From CAMUQR01 sp963516005 (GTDB lineage: Bacteria; Patescibacteriota; Saccharimonadia; Saccharimonadales; Saccharimonadaceae), in the NCBI GenBank assembly GCA_963516005.1, contig CAUPYP010000003.1, positions 1 through 64,000 of the forward strand: a DNA stretch of 64,000 nt, written 5' to 3'. The notes below the pieces were generated by a model. That model worked only from the letters and a program-made list of their open reading frames with translations. It did no database searches and was not told the origin of the DNA. Shown here in pieces: positions 15,252 through 24,048 of this stretch; position 1 is the stretch's first letter; the number at the start of each line of letters is the position of its first letter. A program made the translations under genes and the position numbers.

Positions 15252-15713
15252 ATGCAACAACAAGTTCCCTATCAAGCACCAGATTTTGCTTTGACTGACA
15301 GCGAAGGTCAGCTCCGCAAATTGGCGGATTTTGCTGGTCGCTGGCTGGTGATTTATTTTTACCCAAAAGACAACACACCAGGTTGTACAGCCCAAGCTTG
15401 TTCAATTCGTGACGAAGAGCGCGCCCTGCTTGATTTGGGCGTGACGGTGATTGGTATTAGTGCCGATAGCGAAGATGCGCACCGCAAGTTTATCGCCAAG
15501 CACAACCTGAACTTTATTTTATTATCCGACCCAGAAAAACAAACTATCGAAGCATATAATGCTTGGGGTAAAAAAATGTTTGGCCGGGAAGGCATTTTAC
15601 GCAAAACCTTCGTGATTAATCCTGATGGTCAAGTTGCCAAAGTCTATGGTCGCGCCAAGACTGTCGGCCACGGTGAACAATTAGTCGAAGATATTAAATT
15701 ATTACAAAAATAA
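15252..15713 (+). CDS. bcp: Thiol peroxidase, Bcp/PrxQ type
   Basis: 153-residue peroxiredoxin that reduces hydrogen peroxide and organic peroxides in the cytoplasm, recycled by thioredoxin. DNTPGCTAQACSIRDE carries the peroxidatic C45 and the resolving C50, the five-residue spacing of PrxQ. FYPKDNTPGC and ISADSEDAHRKF are also diagnostic. AGAAAGGA precedes ATG 15252. It is followed 8 nt later by gpmA; the thioredoxin reductase gene lies at 54.0 kb. Confidence 0.95.
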   Translation: MQQQVPYQAPDFALTDSEGQLRKLADFAGRWLVIYFYPKDNTPGCTAQACSIRDEERALLDLGVTVIGISADSEDAHRKFIAKHNLNFILLSDPEKQTIEAYNAWGKKMFGREGILRKTFVINPDGQVAKVYGRAKTVGHGEQLVEDIKLLQK

Positions 15714-15721
15714 GGAGTGCG

Positions 15722-16462
15722 ATGAAAATTGTCTTAATTAGGCACGGCGAAAGCGAGTGGAATAAGCTTAATTTATTCACTGGTTGGGTGGATGTTGAAT
15801 TGAGCGAGCAGGGAGTGCTGGAGGCGAAGCAAGCTGGTCAAAAACTCGCGCAGGCTGGGCTAGATTTTGATATTTGTTATACTAGCTATCTGAAACGAGC
15901 GATTAATACTTTGCATTTAGCGCTGACCGAAATGGATCGACTGTGGTTGCCAGTGATTAAAAGCTGGCGTTTGAATGAGCGTCATTACGGTGCCTTGCAG
16001 GGTTTAAATAAATTAGAAACCGTTGCCCAGTATGGTGAAGACCAAGTTAAACTATGGCGTCGGTCGTTTGATACCTTACCGCCAGCATTAGAGGCGAGTG
16101 ATCCGCGCGCTCCACAACATCAACCGGCGTATCGTCAGGTCAATCCGACAGAACTGCCCTTAGCTGAGAGCTTAAAAGAAACTATCGCCCGCGCCGTACC
16201 ATATTTTGAGACCGAAATTAAACCACGGATGCAGGCGGGTGAGCGCGTGTTAATTGTGGCGCACGGTAATTCAATTCGATCATTGGTGAAATATTTTGAA
16301 AATCTATCAGATGAAGCGATTATGGATGTGGAAATTCCGACTGGTGTACCGCTGGTGTATGAATTTGACGCAGATTTTCAAGTTATCGGCAAGCAATTTT
16401 TAGCTGAAGCTGGCGAGCTCGAAGCCAAAATTAATAAAAACAAAGCCCAGACCAAAGCCTAA
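15722..16462 (+). CDS. gpmA: 2,3-bisphosphoglycerate-dependent phosphoglycerate mutase
   Basis: Interconverts 3- and 2-phosphoglycerate in glycolysis. The 246-residue protein has the phosphohistidine motif RHGESEWN (H8), NLFTGWVDVELSEQG, NERHYGALQGLNK and VAHGNSIRSLVKY with the second catalytic His. AAGGAGTGCG precedes ATG 15722. The full-length dPGM form fits a fermenting organism with a minimal glycolysis. Confidence 0.96.
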   Translation: MKIVLIRHGESEWNKLNLFTGWVDVELSEQGVLEAKQAGQKLAQAGLDFDICYTSYLKRAINTLHLALTEMDRLWLPVIKSWRLNERHYGALQGLNKLETVAQYGEDQVKLWRRSFDTLPPALEASDPRAPQHQPAYRQVNPTELPLAESLKETIARAVPYFETEIKPRMQAGERVLIVAHGNSIRSLVKYFENLSDEAIMDVEIPTGVPLVYEFDADFQVIGKQFLAEAGELEAKINKNKAQTKA

Positions 16463-16508
16463 TGTTTACATCGCAATCTCAATTACTACTTCCCTGCTGG
16501 AGTGCGCA

Positions 16509-16982
16509 ATGCGTATAATCGGCATTGACCCAGGAACGGGGATTTTGGGTTTTGGCGTGATTGATGTGGTGGGTGGGCGTTCAAAGTTGGTGACGGCCGG
16601 TGTGATTAAAACTCCAGCACACACTCCATTGGATGAACGTTTGGAAGAAATTTTTAACGGATTGAATCAGATTATTACTGAAACACAACCAACTGTAATG
16701 TCAATCGAGAAACTGTTTTTTGCACAAAATATCACTACGGCGATTTCGGTGTCGCACGCCCGCGGTGTGGCAATGTTATGCGGTCGGCTGGCCCACCTGC
16801 CGATTGCGGAATATACACCACTGCAGATTAAACAAACCTTGACTGGTTATGGTCGTGCCGACAAAAAACAAATTCAAGAAATGGTGCGTTTGCACCTTAA
16901 TCTCCAAGTTGCGCCTAAACCGGACGATGCTGCTGATGCTTTAGCGGCAGCAATTACTCATCAATTGATGAGCCGAGTATAA
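16509..16982 (+). CDS. ruvC: Holliday junction resolvase RuvC
   Basis: Endonuclease that cuts Holliday junctions with RuvAB. 157 residues begin with MRIIGIDPGTGILGFGVID (catalytic D7), then SIEKLFFAQN with a second acidic residue and PDDAADALAAAITH with the C-terminal acidic cluster. GGAG lies upstream of ATG 16509. ruvA follows 1.1 kb downstream, separated by the UPF0371 gene; ruvB is not in the window. Confidence 0.97.
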   Translation: MRIIGIDPGTGILGFGVIDVVGGRSKLVTAGVIKTPAHTPLDERLEEIFNGLNQIITETQPTVMSIEKLFFAQNITTAISVSHARGVAMLCGRLAHLPIAEYTPLQIKQTLTGYGRADKKQIQEMVRLHLNLQVAPKPDDAADALAAAITHQLMSRV

Positions 16983-17089
16983 TCTTCGGTAAAAATGTTG
17001 TGATTTTTGCTAAAAAGCTTATGTTTTAATTTTAAAAGTGGTATGATGAAAGCAAAGAGTGGATTGCGCTAACAATCAAAGGGGAGATG

Positions 17090-18052
17090 ATGAAGCGAGG
17101 ATTTAATCAGGAGGTTTATCTTGAGTTGCAAACAGCAGCCATTATGGAGCGGGTGCGTCAATTTGATAAACTATACTTAGAAGTTGGTGGCAAAATTATT
17201 GATGACTGGCACGCGGCTCGAGTGTTGCCTGGTTTTGATCCGCAATCCAAAATCCAGGTATTAGAAAATCTGCGCGATCAGCTGGAAGTAATTATTTGTG
17301 TGTCAGCGGTGGATTTGGCGCGCGGTAAAATGCGTAGTGACTCGGGGCTGAGTTACCAGCAGGAGGCACTGCGTCTGATTGAGTATTTTACTCAGCGTAA
17401 TTTTAAAATCAGTAGCGTGGTTATTACTTTATGTGATCAGCCAGAGGCGGTGGCGGATTTTGTGAAATTACTCAAGGAGCGCGGTCTGATTGTCCATATT
17501 CACAGTCGCACCGAAGGCTATCCGACGAATATCGATAAAGTAGTTAGCCCTGAAGGTTATGGTAAAAACAGTTTTATTAAAACCGAACGGCCGGTGGTGC
17601 TAGTGACGGCGCCAGGTGCATCAAGTGGTAAAATGGCAACTTGTTTGAGCCAGATTTATCATGAGTTTTTGGCAGGACGACGGGCTGGTTATGCTAAGTA
17701 TGAGACTTTCCCAGTCTGGAATCTACCGATTGATCACCCAGTTAATCGGGCTTATGAGGCGGCAACGATGGATTTGAATGATCAGAATATGATTGATCCG
17801 TTTCATCAAAAAGCCTATGGCGTTGAGGCGGTTAACTATAATCGCGACATTGCGACTTTTCCGGTATTAAATGAGATTTTTCAACGGATTTTTCATCAAC
17901 AGATTTATCAATCGCCAACTGATATGGGTGTCAATATGGTGGCGTCGGCAATTGTCGATGATCAGGTGGTGCGTTTAGCGGCTGAGGCGGAAATTGAGCG
18001 TCGTTATCAGTCAGCCGGTGTGCCACTTGAGGCGAATTTTTCGCGTTGCTAA
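17090..18052 (+). CDS. UPF0371/DUF1846 family protein, C-terminally shortened
   Basis: Strong match to the conserved part of UPF0371 (DUF1846): FDKLYLEVGGKIIDD, ARVLPGFDPQSKI, TEGYPTNIDKVVSPEGYGKN, LVTAPGASSGKMATCLSQIYHE, ETFPVWNLPIDHPVN and AVNYNRDIATFPVLN. Family members are usually close to 500 residues; this one has 320 and ends soon after the conserved block (ANFSRC). The downstream sequence is the ruvA promoter and shows no continuation. The biochemical function of the family is not established. ATG 17090 is preferred to 17087 because the AAAGG of CAAAGGGGAG is better spaced. Confidence 0.88.
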   Translation: MKRGFNQEVYLELQTAAIMERVRQFDKLYLEVGGKIIDDWHAARVLPGFDPQSKIQVLENLRDQLEVIICVSAVDLARGKMRSDSGLSYQQEALRLIEYFTQRNFKISSVVITLCDQPEAVADFVKLLKERGLIVHIHSRTEGYPTNIDKVVSPEGYGKNSFIKTERPVVLVTAPGASSGKMATCLSQIYHEFLAGRRAGYAKYETFPVWNLPIDHPVNRAYEAATMDLNDQNMIDPFHQKAYGVEAVNYNRDIATFPVLNEIFQRIFHQQIYQSPTDMGVNMVASAIVDDQVVRLAAEAEIERRYQSAGVPLEANFSRC

Positions 18053-18073
18053 AACTAACTAGCTATTTCGTGC

Positions 18074-18079
18074 TATAAT
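18074..18079 (+). promoter_or_regulatory. Extended -10 of leaderless ruvA
   Basis: GTGCTATAAT with TATAAT at 18074-18079 and ATG at 18087, 7 nt later. No ribosome binding site and no good -35. Confidence 0.7.
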
Positions 18080-18086
18080 ACAAGCT

Positions 18087-18662
18087 ATGATTGCGCACTT
18101 GACGGGAAAAATCATTGATAAAAACTTAAACACGCTAATTATTGATGTGGCTGGTGTAGGTTATGAAGTGGTGGTGCCGACGAGTGATGCTAGTCGACTG
18201 ATATTGGGTGAAACTGCGAGTTTAAAAATTTATCATCATATTCGCGAACAGTCGCAAGAACTATTCGGTTTTTTAGAGCTGGGAAGTAAGGAATTATTTA
18301 AATTACTAATCACTGTCCAGGGTATTGGTCCGAAGGCAGCGCTAGCGATTTTGTCAATAGGTGAATTCGAGGCGGTGCGTTCGGCAATTGCTCGTGGTGA
18401 TAGTAAATACATTCAGCAAGCCAGCGGGGTGGGTAAAAAAACCGCCGAGCGAGTTTGCGTTGATTTATCGGATAAGATTGGCGTGCCGAGTGTGATGAGT
18501 GCTGAACTGGTGCAAACTGAACTAAATACTGATGATGAGGCGGTCGAAACTTTGATGGCGCTAGGTTATAACTTAACAGACGCAACCGCCCTGCTCTCCG
18601 GTATTGATGTAAAACTTACAACAGAAGAGCGGGTGAAATTAGCTCTTACCAACCGTCGTTAG
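18087..18662 (+). CDS. ruvA: Holliday junction helicase subunit RuvA
   Basis: Tetrameric DNA-binding subunit that targets RuvB to Holliday junctions. 191 residues with the N-terminal OB fold (MIAHLTGKIIDKN, IDVAGVGYEVVVP), tandem helix-hairpin-helix motifs (VQGIGPKAALAIL, ASGVGKKTAERV) and the C-terminal RuvB-binding domain. The gene begins 7 nt after an extended -10 and is probably leaderless, although ruvA is usually translated with leader sequence in model bacteria. Confidence 0.97.
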   Translation: MIAHLTGKIIDKNLNTLIIDVAGVGYEVVVPTSDASRLILGETASLKIYHHIREQSQELFGFLELGSKELFKLLITVQGIGPKAALAILSIGEFEAVRSAIARGDSKYIQQASGVGKKTAERVCVDLSDKIGVPSVMSAELVQTELNTDDEAVETLMALGYNLTDATALLSGIDVKLTTEERVKLALTNRR

Positions 18663-18680
18663 ACCACAATTAAAACCTAA

Positions 18681-18712
18681 AAAATAACCCGAGTTAAGAC
18701 TCGAGTTATTTT
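18681..18712. terminator. Bidirectional terminator between ruvA and tRNA-Lys
   Basis: AAAATAACCCGAG (18681-18693) pairs with CTCGAGTTATTTT (18700-18712) with one mismatch. A/T runs flank both sides, serving the convergent units. Confidence 0.85.
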
Positions 18713-18723
18713 AAAAATCAATT

Positions 18724-18800
18724 TGGAGGAACCAGTGGGACTTGAACCCACGACACCCTGCTTAAAAGGCAGGTGCTCTAACCAGCTGAGCTATGGTTCC
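18724..18800 (-). tRNA. tRNA-Lys (anticodon TTT)
   Basis: On the minus strand the acceptor GGAACCA (18800-18794) pairs with TGGTTCC, the anticodon loop CTTTTAA gives TTT, and CCA is encoded (18726-18724). The discriminator base reads T, which is unusual for tRNA-Lys. Confidence 0.95.
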
Positions 18801-18927
18801 ATTTAAGACTTTAACACTTTACCAAAAAACTGTTAAAAAGTCAAGTTTAAACTGCGAAAAAGTTCTAAAAAATGCAATTTTAATAAAAAACAACTACCGA
18901 TTCGTAAAAATCGGTATAATAAAGCTA

Positions 18928-20442
18928 ATGGCAAAAACGCAACATCGATTCGCACGGCAACTCACGCGTTTCAGACAAACCAACCGCAAACTTGATCGGT
19001 CGTGGCTATGGTATGTCGGTCTCATTGGGGTGATTTTAGCGATCGGCGTGGAATTAATTTATACGATTAACTACTGGTGGCTGGTAGTATTGATAATAAT
19101 CTCGGCTTTATTATGTCGAAAATTGACGGTGATGCGCCTGGTGTTGGCGTTAGTAGTGGGACTATTAATCGGTAGCTCTCGAGCTAGGAATGTATTTCAG
19201 CAGGCTAATCAATATCAATCAATGATTAATACAACCGTTGAACTATCGGGGCGGTTGCTTGATGATATAACGACTACGCAGGCTGGTAATCGTTTATTGC
19301 GACTTGGTGAAATTAAATTGAACCAGCGTATGATGGTTGGTGAAGTGCTGGTGTCAACCCGCCAAAAAATGACCTTACGGCGCGGTGATTACGTGGTGGT
19401 GGCTGGCAAACTTGAACCGGGCGTCGGCAAATACCGAGCGAAGCTCAGTCGGCTTCAATCGATAGAGATTATTAGTTATGACGATTGGTCAACGGGTTTG
19501 CGCGATTGGCTAGAACAGCGTCTACGGCGATTTGTATCGGGTGAACGTGCTGATTTAATCAGCGCTATTGTGCTTGGTAAGCGCGCTAATCTCAGTCGAA
19601 ATCTGAATCAACAAATTCGAACGGTTGGTTTGTCGCATATTGTAGTGGCGAGCGGACTGCATTTGATGATTGTGGTTGGTTTGGTGCGACCGTGGTTTGG
19701 CAAACTTTCACGGCGTTGGGAGGTGCTGGGTGCGCTAGTAGTAGCAACTTTGTTTGGGTTAACAGCAGGCTTGTCGGCGAGTATGACACGGGCGTTGATG
19801 ACGCTTGGGGTCGTATTGGTAACGTGGTTCTATGGTCGCAAAATTAGCGGTTGGCGGGTGATAATTTTACTAGTAGCAACTTCCCTGTTGTTAAATCCAC
19901 TACATTTATGCGGGGATTTGTCGTGGTGGTTATCATATGGCGCATTCTTTGGCGTCTTAGTGGCGGTGCCAGCTGTACAAAATTATTTCTTTGGTGATAA
20001 AAAACTGAATGCAGTGAGTCAATTATCATTAGCTGTGGTCGTTGTGCAAATTGTAGTAGCGCCGATTTTGTTAGTGAGTTTTGGGGAGCTGTCGTTGATT
20101 GCTCCGCTGACTAATTTGTTAGTAGTTCCACTGCTAGTGCTACTGATGTGGCTGGCTGGGCTGGTGATAATTTTGGTAAATTTGACACCTGTGGCTTGGG
20201 TGGTGGCGTATCCTTTGCAGTTGTTAAGTCATTATATTTTGAGTGTGATGCGAATCTTATCAGAGTTTCCGCGAGCGTTGGTCGAGCTTAAATTGACGCA
20301 TTGGCAAATTGGTTTATGGGTAATGTTAGTTGGTGTATTAATTGCATGGATGAGTTATAAAAATTGGCGGTTAACCCAAATGAAACACTTTCAAAAAATC
20401 GCTAAATTTACCGCTCAATCAGCGAATTCGTCGAAAATATGA
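18928..20442 (+). CDS. comEC: ComEC/Rec2-type DNA uptake channel protein
   Basis: 504-residue polytopic membrane protein matching the ComEC competence domain: an N-terminal soluble OB-like part between early helices (about 75-190), then VASGLHLMIVVGL, the hallmark of the competence domain, and a long series of membrane helices. It would translocate single-stranded DNA into the cell. It ends after the membrane domain and lacks the beta-lactamase-like C-terminal domain of full-length ComEC. The start is ATG 18928, 7 nt after TATAAT (18915-18920); a longer frame beginning at 18793 would run through tRNA-Lys and was rejected. Confidence 0.9.
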   Translation: MAKTQHRFARQLTRFRQTNRKLDRSWLWYVGLIGVILAIGVELIYTINYWWLVVLIIISALLCRKLTVMRLVLALVVGLLIGSSRARNVFQQANQYQSMINTTVELSGRLLDDITTTQAGNRLLRLGEIKLNQRMMVGEVLVSTRQKMTLRRGDYVVVAGKLEPGVGKYRAKLSRLQSIEIISYDDWSTGLRDWLEQRLRRFVSGERADLISAIVLGKRANLSRNLNQQIRTVGLSHIVVASGLHLMIVVGLVRPWFGKLSRRWEVLGALVVATLFGLTAGLSASMTRALMTLGVVLVTWFYGRKISGWRVIILLVATSLLLNPLHLCGDLSWWLSYGAFFGVLVAVPAVQNYFFGDKKLNAVSQLSLAVVVVQIVVAPILLVSFGELSLIAPLTNLLVVPLLVLLMWLAGLVIILVNLTPVAWVVAYPLQLLSHYILSVMRILSEFPRALVELKLTHWQIGLWVMLVGVLIAWMSYKNWRLTQMKHFQKIAKFTAQSANSSKI

Positions 20443-20454
20443 TATGATAATCTC

Positions 20455-20904
20455 ATGCAAATTACAGTTAAAAATGTAACTGAACTAGCCGAGGTGGCGC
20501 AATATCTAGCGGAGAATCTGCCGACGAAGTTCTGTTTGGAATTGATTGGCGATGTTGGTGCTGGTAAAACTACATTGACGAAAGCGCTAGTAGAAAAGCT
20601 TGGTTCAAACGACGAAGTGACAAGTCCGAGTTTTGCGATTAATAATCGTTATCAGCTAAGTGACGGACGCGAAGTGTCGCATTATGATTTTTATCGTTTG
20701 GGTGAGGCAGGGGTGATGAGTCAAGAATTGCTTGAGGATTTAGTAAATCCGCAGACCTGTGTGATTGTGGAATGGGCTGAAACGGTCAGCCAGGTATTGC
20801 CAGCGGAGCGTTTGCAAATGACAATCACAACTCTAGCTGATGGTGGCCGACGGTTAGAATTAGTTGGGTTTGACACGGGTAATATGAATATGGAGCAAAA
20901 CTAA
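20455..20904 (+). CDS. tsaE: tRNA threonylcarbamoyladenosine biosynthesis ATPase TsaE
   Basis: ATPase of the complex that makes the t6A37 modification on ANN-reading tRNAs. 149 residues with Walker A GDVGAGKTT (32-40), TSPSFAINNRY (switch region) and HYDFYRL plus VIVEWAE near the C terminus. TATGAT (20443-20448) lies 6 nt before ATG 20455, so it may have a leaderless transcript. The stop directly abuts the tsaB start. Confidence 0.95.
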   Translation: MQITVKNVTELAEVAQYLAENLPTKFCLELIGDVGAGKTTLTKALVEKLGSNDEVTSPSFAINNRYQLSDGREVSHYDFYRLGEAGVMSQELLEDLVNPQTCVIVEWAETVSQVLPAERLQMTITTLADGGRRLELVGFDTGNMNMEQN

Positions 20905-21297
20905 ATGTCAGTTGTTTTGTTATTAAAAACCGATCAAGCCGATTGCTATGTTGAATTACGTCAGGCGGAACGTCAGCAACAATTTAGTTGGCAAGCAGGA
21001 CGAAATCTATCCGATGGATTGTTGCAGTTTTTACAACAATGTTTAAAAGAGTTCGGCGCGGAATGGGCGGATTTAAGCGGTCTAGTGGTATTTCGTGGTC
21101 CAGGTAGTTATACCAGCTTACGGATTGGTTTGACGGTGGCTAACACGATGGCTAGCTCCCTACAGATACCAATTGTCGGTGCTGATGGTGAGCAGTGGCA
21201 ATCTGATGGACTGGCGCGCTTATCTGCTGGTAAGGATGATAAAATCGTCCTGCCGATTTATTTACAACCAGTTCATATCACTCAGCCGAAGAAATAA
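20905..21297 (+). CDS. tsaB: TsaB-like protein of the t6A pathway, short form
   Basis: 130 residues covering only the N-terminal ASKHA subdomain of TsaB, with the signature VVFRGPGSYTSLRIGLTVANTMA. Canonical TsaB is about 220-230 residues; the C-terminal subdomain is missing and the chain ends after IYLQPVHI. TsaB normally forms a heterodimer with TsaD and binds TsaE. The ATG follows the tsaE TAA with no gap, so the two are translated together. Confidence 0.88.
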   Translation: MSVVLLLKTDQADCYVELRQAERQQQFSWQAGRNLSDGLLQFLQQCLKEFGAEWADLSGLVVFRGPGSYTSLRIGLTVANTMASSLQIPIVGADGEQWQSDGLARLSAGKDDKIVLPIYLQPVHITQPKK

Positions 21298-21392
21298 TAA
21301 ACTTGATTTTATTTTCTTGACAAAATGGTTTATACTGATAGTGTAGACTTTTAATTTTGATAACCCTAGTTTAGTTAGGATGAAAGGATAAT

Positions 21393-22931
21393 ATGGAAAT
21401 AATTTTTGTAATTGCTGGAGCGGTCTTGGGCTCTGGGGCGGTTTTTGGCTATTCGACTTTTAAGGCAGGCAAAGATAAACAAAGTTCAGTCGGTATTTTA
21501 GAGCAAGCTGAATCAAAAGCCCAACATATTCAAGATAAAGCTCACCAAAAATACGAAGAAATTATCAAAAATGCCCGCAGTGAAGCTGATTCGATTATCA
21601 CTGAGGCGAAAAAAGACGAAAACAAACGTCGCAGTGAGCTTAAGAATCTTGAGGAACGAGCGTTGGAACGTGAGCGGATTTTAGATAAAAAACTCGACCA
21701 AGCCGATGAAAAAATGGAAGGGATCCGTCGTCAAAACGAAGATTTAGCTAATTTAAAACAAGAAATTATCGACATTCGTGCAAAACAAGAAGAAAAATTA
21801 TCAAAGATTGCGAAACTAACTAAGCAAGAAGCGCAGGATAAACTACTGAAAATGACCGAGCGTAATATTAAAGATGATATGCTTGGTTTAGTGACTAAAA
21901 TGCAAGCTGATGCCGTAGCTGATGCTGAAGATCGTGCCCAAATGATTTTGCTCTCGGCAATGGAGCGGATGGCTGGCGATGTCACTAGCGAACGTACGGT
22001 CACGGCAGTGAAGTTGACTGACGATGAGATGAAAGGGCGGATTATCGGTAAAGAAGGGCGCAATATTCAGGCTCTGCAACGTGAGACGGGTGTCGATGTG
22101 CTAGTTGATGAAACGCCTGGTATGGTGGTGCTTAGTTCTTTTGATCCAATTCGTCGTCAAGTGGCTCGTTTGGCTCTAGAATTGTTAATGAAAGATGGAC
22201 GGATTCATCCAGCGCGCATTGAAGAAGTGGTGGCGAAGGCTCAGCGCGAAATCGAAAAAGAAGTTAAACGTGCTGGTGAAGATGCGGCACGAGAAGTTGG
22301 TTTGGTTGGTTTACCAAAAGAAATGCTGGGCTTACTCGGTGAGCTTAAATTCCGCACTTCTTATGGTCAAAATGTTTTGAAACACTCCATTGAAATGGCA
22401 CATTTGGCTGGTCAATTAGCGGAGGAAATTGGGGCTGACGTACGAGTAGCAAAAACCGCTGCTCTGCTTCATGATGTTGGTAAAGCCGTCACTCATAAAG
22501 TCGAGGGTCAGCACCATCACATTGGAGCTGAATACGCCCTGAAATATGGTATGAGCGAAGCTGTAGCTCATGCTATTAAAGCGCATCATGATGATGTCGA
22601 AGCAACTACACCAGAAGCGTTGATTGTACGAGTTGTTGATGCTGTCAGCGGAGCGCGACCAGGTGCGCGTAATGCTTCTAACGAGAACTTTGTGGAGCGT
22701 ATGCGTGATCTAGAAAATGTGGCTAATTCATTTGATGGAATTAATAACGCCTATGCGGTCAGTGCCGGACGAGAAATCCGTGTGTTTGTTAAACCAGAAA
22801 AAATTGATGACCTATCGGCGATTAAGCTAGCCCGCGATATTGCTACTAAAATCGAAAGCACTATGCAATATCCAGGTGTGATTAAAGTCAACGTCATCCG
22901 TGAAACCCGAGCCGAAGAATATGCCAAATAA
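21393..22931 (+). CDS. rny: Ribonuclease Y
   Basis: Membrane-anchored endoribonuclease that starts mRNA decay in Gram-positive-like bacteria. 512 residues: an N-terminal membrane helix (2-22), a long charged coiled coil (about 30-190), a KH domain with GRIIGKEGRNIQALQRETG and an HD domain with LLHDVGKA (H360, D361) and HHIGAEYA. The leader from about 21350 contains GAAAGGATA before ATG 21393. The last 11 nt overlap the Nudix gene. Confidence 0.97.
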   Translation: MEIIFVIAGAVLGSGAVFGYSTFKAGKDKQSSVGILEQAESKAQHIQDKAHQKYEEIIKNARSEADSIITEAKKDENKRRSELKNLEERALERERILDKKLDQADEKMEGIRRQNEDLANLKQEIIDIRAKQEEKLSKIAKLTKQEAQDKLLKMTERNIKDDMLGLVTKMQADAVADAEDRAQMILLSAMERMAGDVTSERTVTAVKLTDDEMKGRIIGKEGRNIQALQRETGVDVLVDETPGMVVLSSFDPIRRQVARLALELLMKDGRIHPARIEEVVAKAQREIEKEVKRAGEDAAREVGLVGLPKEMLGLLGELKFRTSYGQNVLKHSIEMAHLAGQLAEEIGADVRVAKTAALLHDVGKAVTHKVEGQHHHIGAEYALKYGMSEAVAHAIKAHHDDVEATTPEALIVRVVDAVSGARPGARNASNENFVERMRDLENVANSFDGINNAYAVSAGREIRVFVKPEKIDDLSAIKLARDIATKIESTMQYPGVIKVNVIRETRAEEYAK

Positions 22932-23448
22932 GTTTGACAATGCAGATTTGTCTAATACTCAGATTGAACACGCCAAACCGAGCAACTGGCTTCCAAACGA
23001 TATCTGGATGGACAGTTTAGCAAAACAAATTAGTAGTGGTGCAGTCATCTGTTGTCTTGATGACAAAGTGTTGGTCGTGAAGGCCACTTATAAAGATTAT
23101 TGGACTTTTCCGGGTGGGGTGGTGGATGCTGATGAAACGCCTATCCAAGCTGCTTCACGCGAGGTGGCTGAGGAATTGGGCTTAAAAATCCCAGTCGAGA
23201 AATTGCGCTTTTCGCATGTGCTAGTCGCTGATAAACACCAACTCAAAGCTTATCATTTTGGTTTTGAAACAGAAATTACACAGGCAGACGTAGATCAAAT
23301 TAAACTCCAAGCCGAGGAATTGGAGTCGTATCAGCTTCTGACGAAACAACAGATTTTATCAGGTGAATATGGTTTGATGGCTTATACAATCACTCTGTGG
23401 GCGCAAGGCAAGACCGGCTATTACGAATTTTTAGGTGTTGATAAGTAA
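22921..23448 (+). CDS. Nudix hydrolase
   Basis: 175-residue Nudix protein. The box reads GGVVDADETPIQAASREVAEELGL with all core residues, preceded by DYWTFPGG. The ATG at 22921 lies within the last codons of rny in another frame and has no clear ribosome binding site, so translation is probably coupled to rny termination. Upstream in-frame starts lie deeper in rny. A pairing with RNase Y could suggest a role in RNA 5'-end or nucleotide clean-up, but that is inference. Confidence 0.88.
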   Translation: MPNKFDNADLSNTQIEHAKPSNWLPNDIWMDSLAKQISSGAVICCLDDKVLVVKATYKDYWTFPGGVVDADETPIQAASREVAEELGLKIPVEKLRFSHVLVADKHQLKAYHFGFETEITQADVDQIKLQAEELESYQLLTKQQILSGEYGLMAYTITLWAQGKTGYYEFLGVDK

Positions 23449-23487
23449 TTTATATAAAAAACATAAGATTTTAATTGTAGTTAACTA

Positions 23488-23517
23488 TTGACACCATCTA
23501 TACACTGGGTGTATAGT
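23488..23517 (+). promoter_or_regulatory. padR promoter
   Basis: TTGACA (23488-23493), 18-nt spacer, TATAGT (23512-23517), with ATG 6 nt later at 23524: a leaderless autoregulated promoter. Confidence 0.85.
23498..23516. promoter_or_regulatory. PadR operator
   Basis: CTATACAC-TGG-GTGTATAG is a perfect 8-bp inverted repeat with a 3-bp centre that overlaps the spacer and -10 of the padR promoter. The TACAC/GTGTA arms resemble known PadR-family operators, indicating autoregulation of the regulator and its exporter. Confidence 0.85.
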
Positions 23518-23523
23518 AAAAAT

Positions 23524-24048
23524 ATGAATATCCCATCAATATTGTTAGGTCTTATTGCGTGTCAGCCGAGTTATGGCTATGACTTGAAGCAGGAATATGA
23601 TCGTTTATTCGCTGGTAAAAAACCACTAGCCTACGGTCAAGTTTATGCGACATTGTCACGTCTGGCGCGTGATCAGCAGGTGATTGTGGCGAGTGAGTCA
23701 TCAGACGAAGGTCCAGACCGCAAGAAATACCAAATTACTGAAGCTGGGCAGTTGAGCTTGGAACAGTGGTTATTGACGCCAGAAGCGCCACAACCAAAAC
23801 TGCAAGCTGAGTTATTTACAAAAGTCGTTTTAGCAATTATGCTCAAAAAAGACGCTGGCAAATATCTCGATATTCAACGCCAAGCCCACATGACGCGAAT
23901 GCGCGAAATTAACCGCGAACGCAAAAACCATGACCTAGCATTTATGTTGTTAGCAGATCACGCTTTGTATCATATCGAAGCTGATTTGCGTTGGATTGAT
24001 TTAACCGAAAGTCGTTTAACAAGTTTACAAAAGGAGTTAGCTATATGA
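23524..24048 (+). CDS. PadR-family transcriptional regulator
   Basis: 174-residue regulator with the PadR winged helix (IPSILLGLIACQPSYGYDLKQE, then GQVYATLSRLARDQQV and RKKYQITEAGQLSLEQWL) and a C-terminal helical dimerisation domain (about 105-174), the s2-like two-domain form. The start is ATG 23524: it is 6 nt after the -10, and a TTG at 23488 lies in the -35 box. The gene overlaps the ABC ATPase gene by 4 nt, so repressor and exporter are co-expressed. By analogy with LmrR-type pairs, ligand binding may derepress export. Confidence 0.93.
   Translation: MNIPSILLGLIACQPSYGYDLKQEYDRLFAGKKPLAYGQVYATLSRLARDQQVIVASESSDEGPDRKKYQITEAGQLSLEQWLLTPEAPQPKLQAELFTKVVLAIMLKKDAGKYLDIQRQAHMTRMREINRERKNHDLAFMLLADHALYHIEADLRWIDLTESRLTSLQKELAI

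Noticed and set aside
18793..18927. Long N-terminal extension of ComEC
   Set aside because: It would run through tRNA-Lys and the gene's own promoter; ATG 18928 sits 7 nt after TATAAT.
21317..21349. Promoter TTGACA before rny
   Set aside because: TTGACA at 21317-21322 has no -10 at 16-18 nt; TATACT at 21331 is too close, so no promoter was called.
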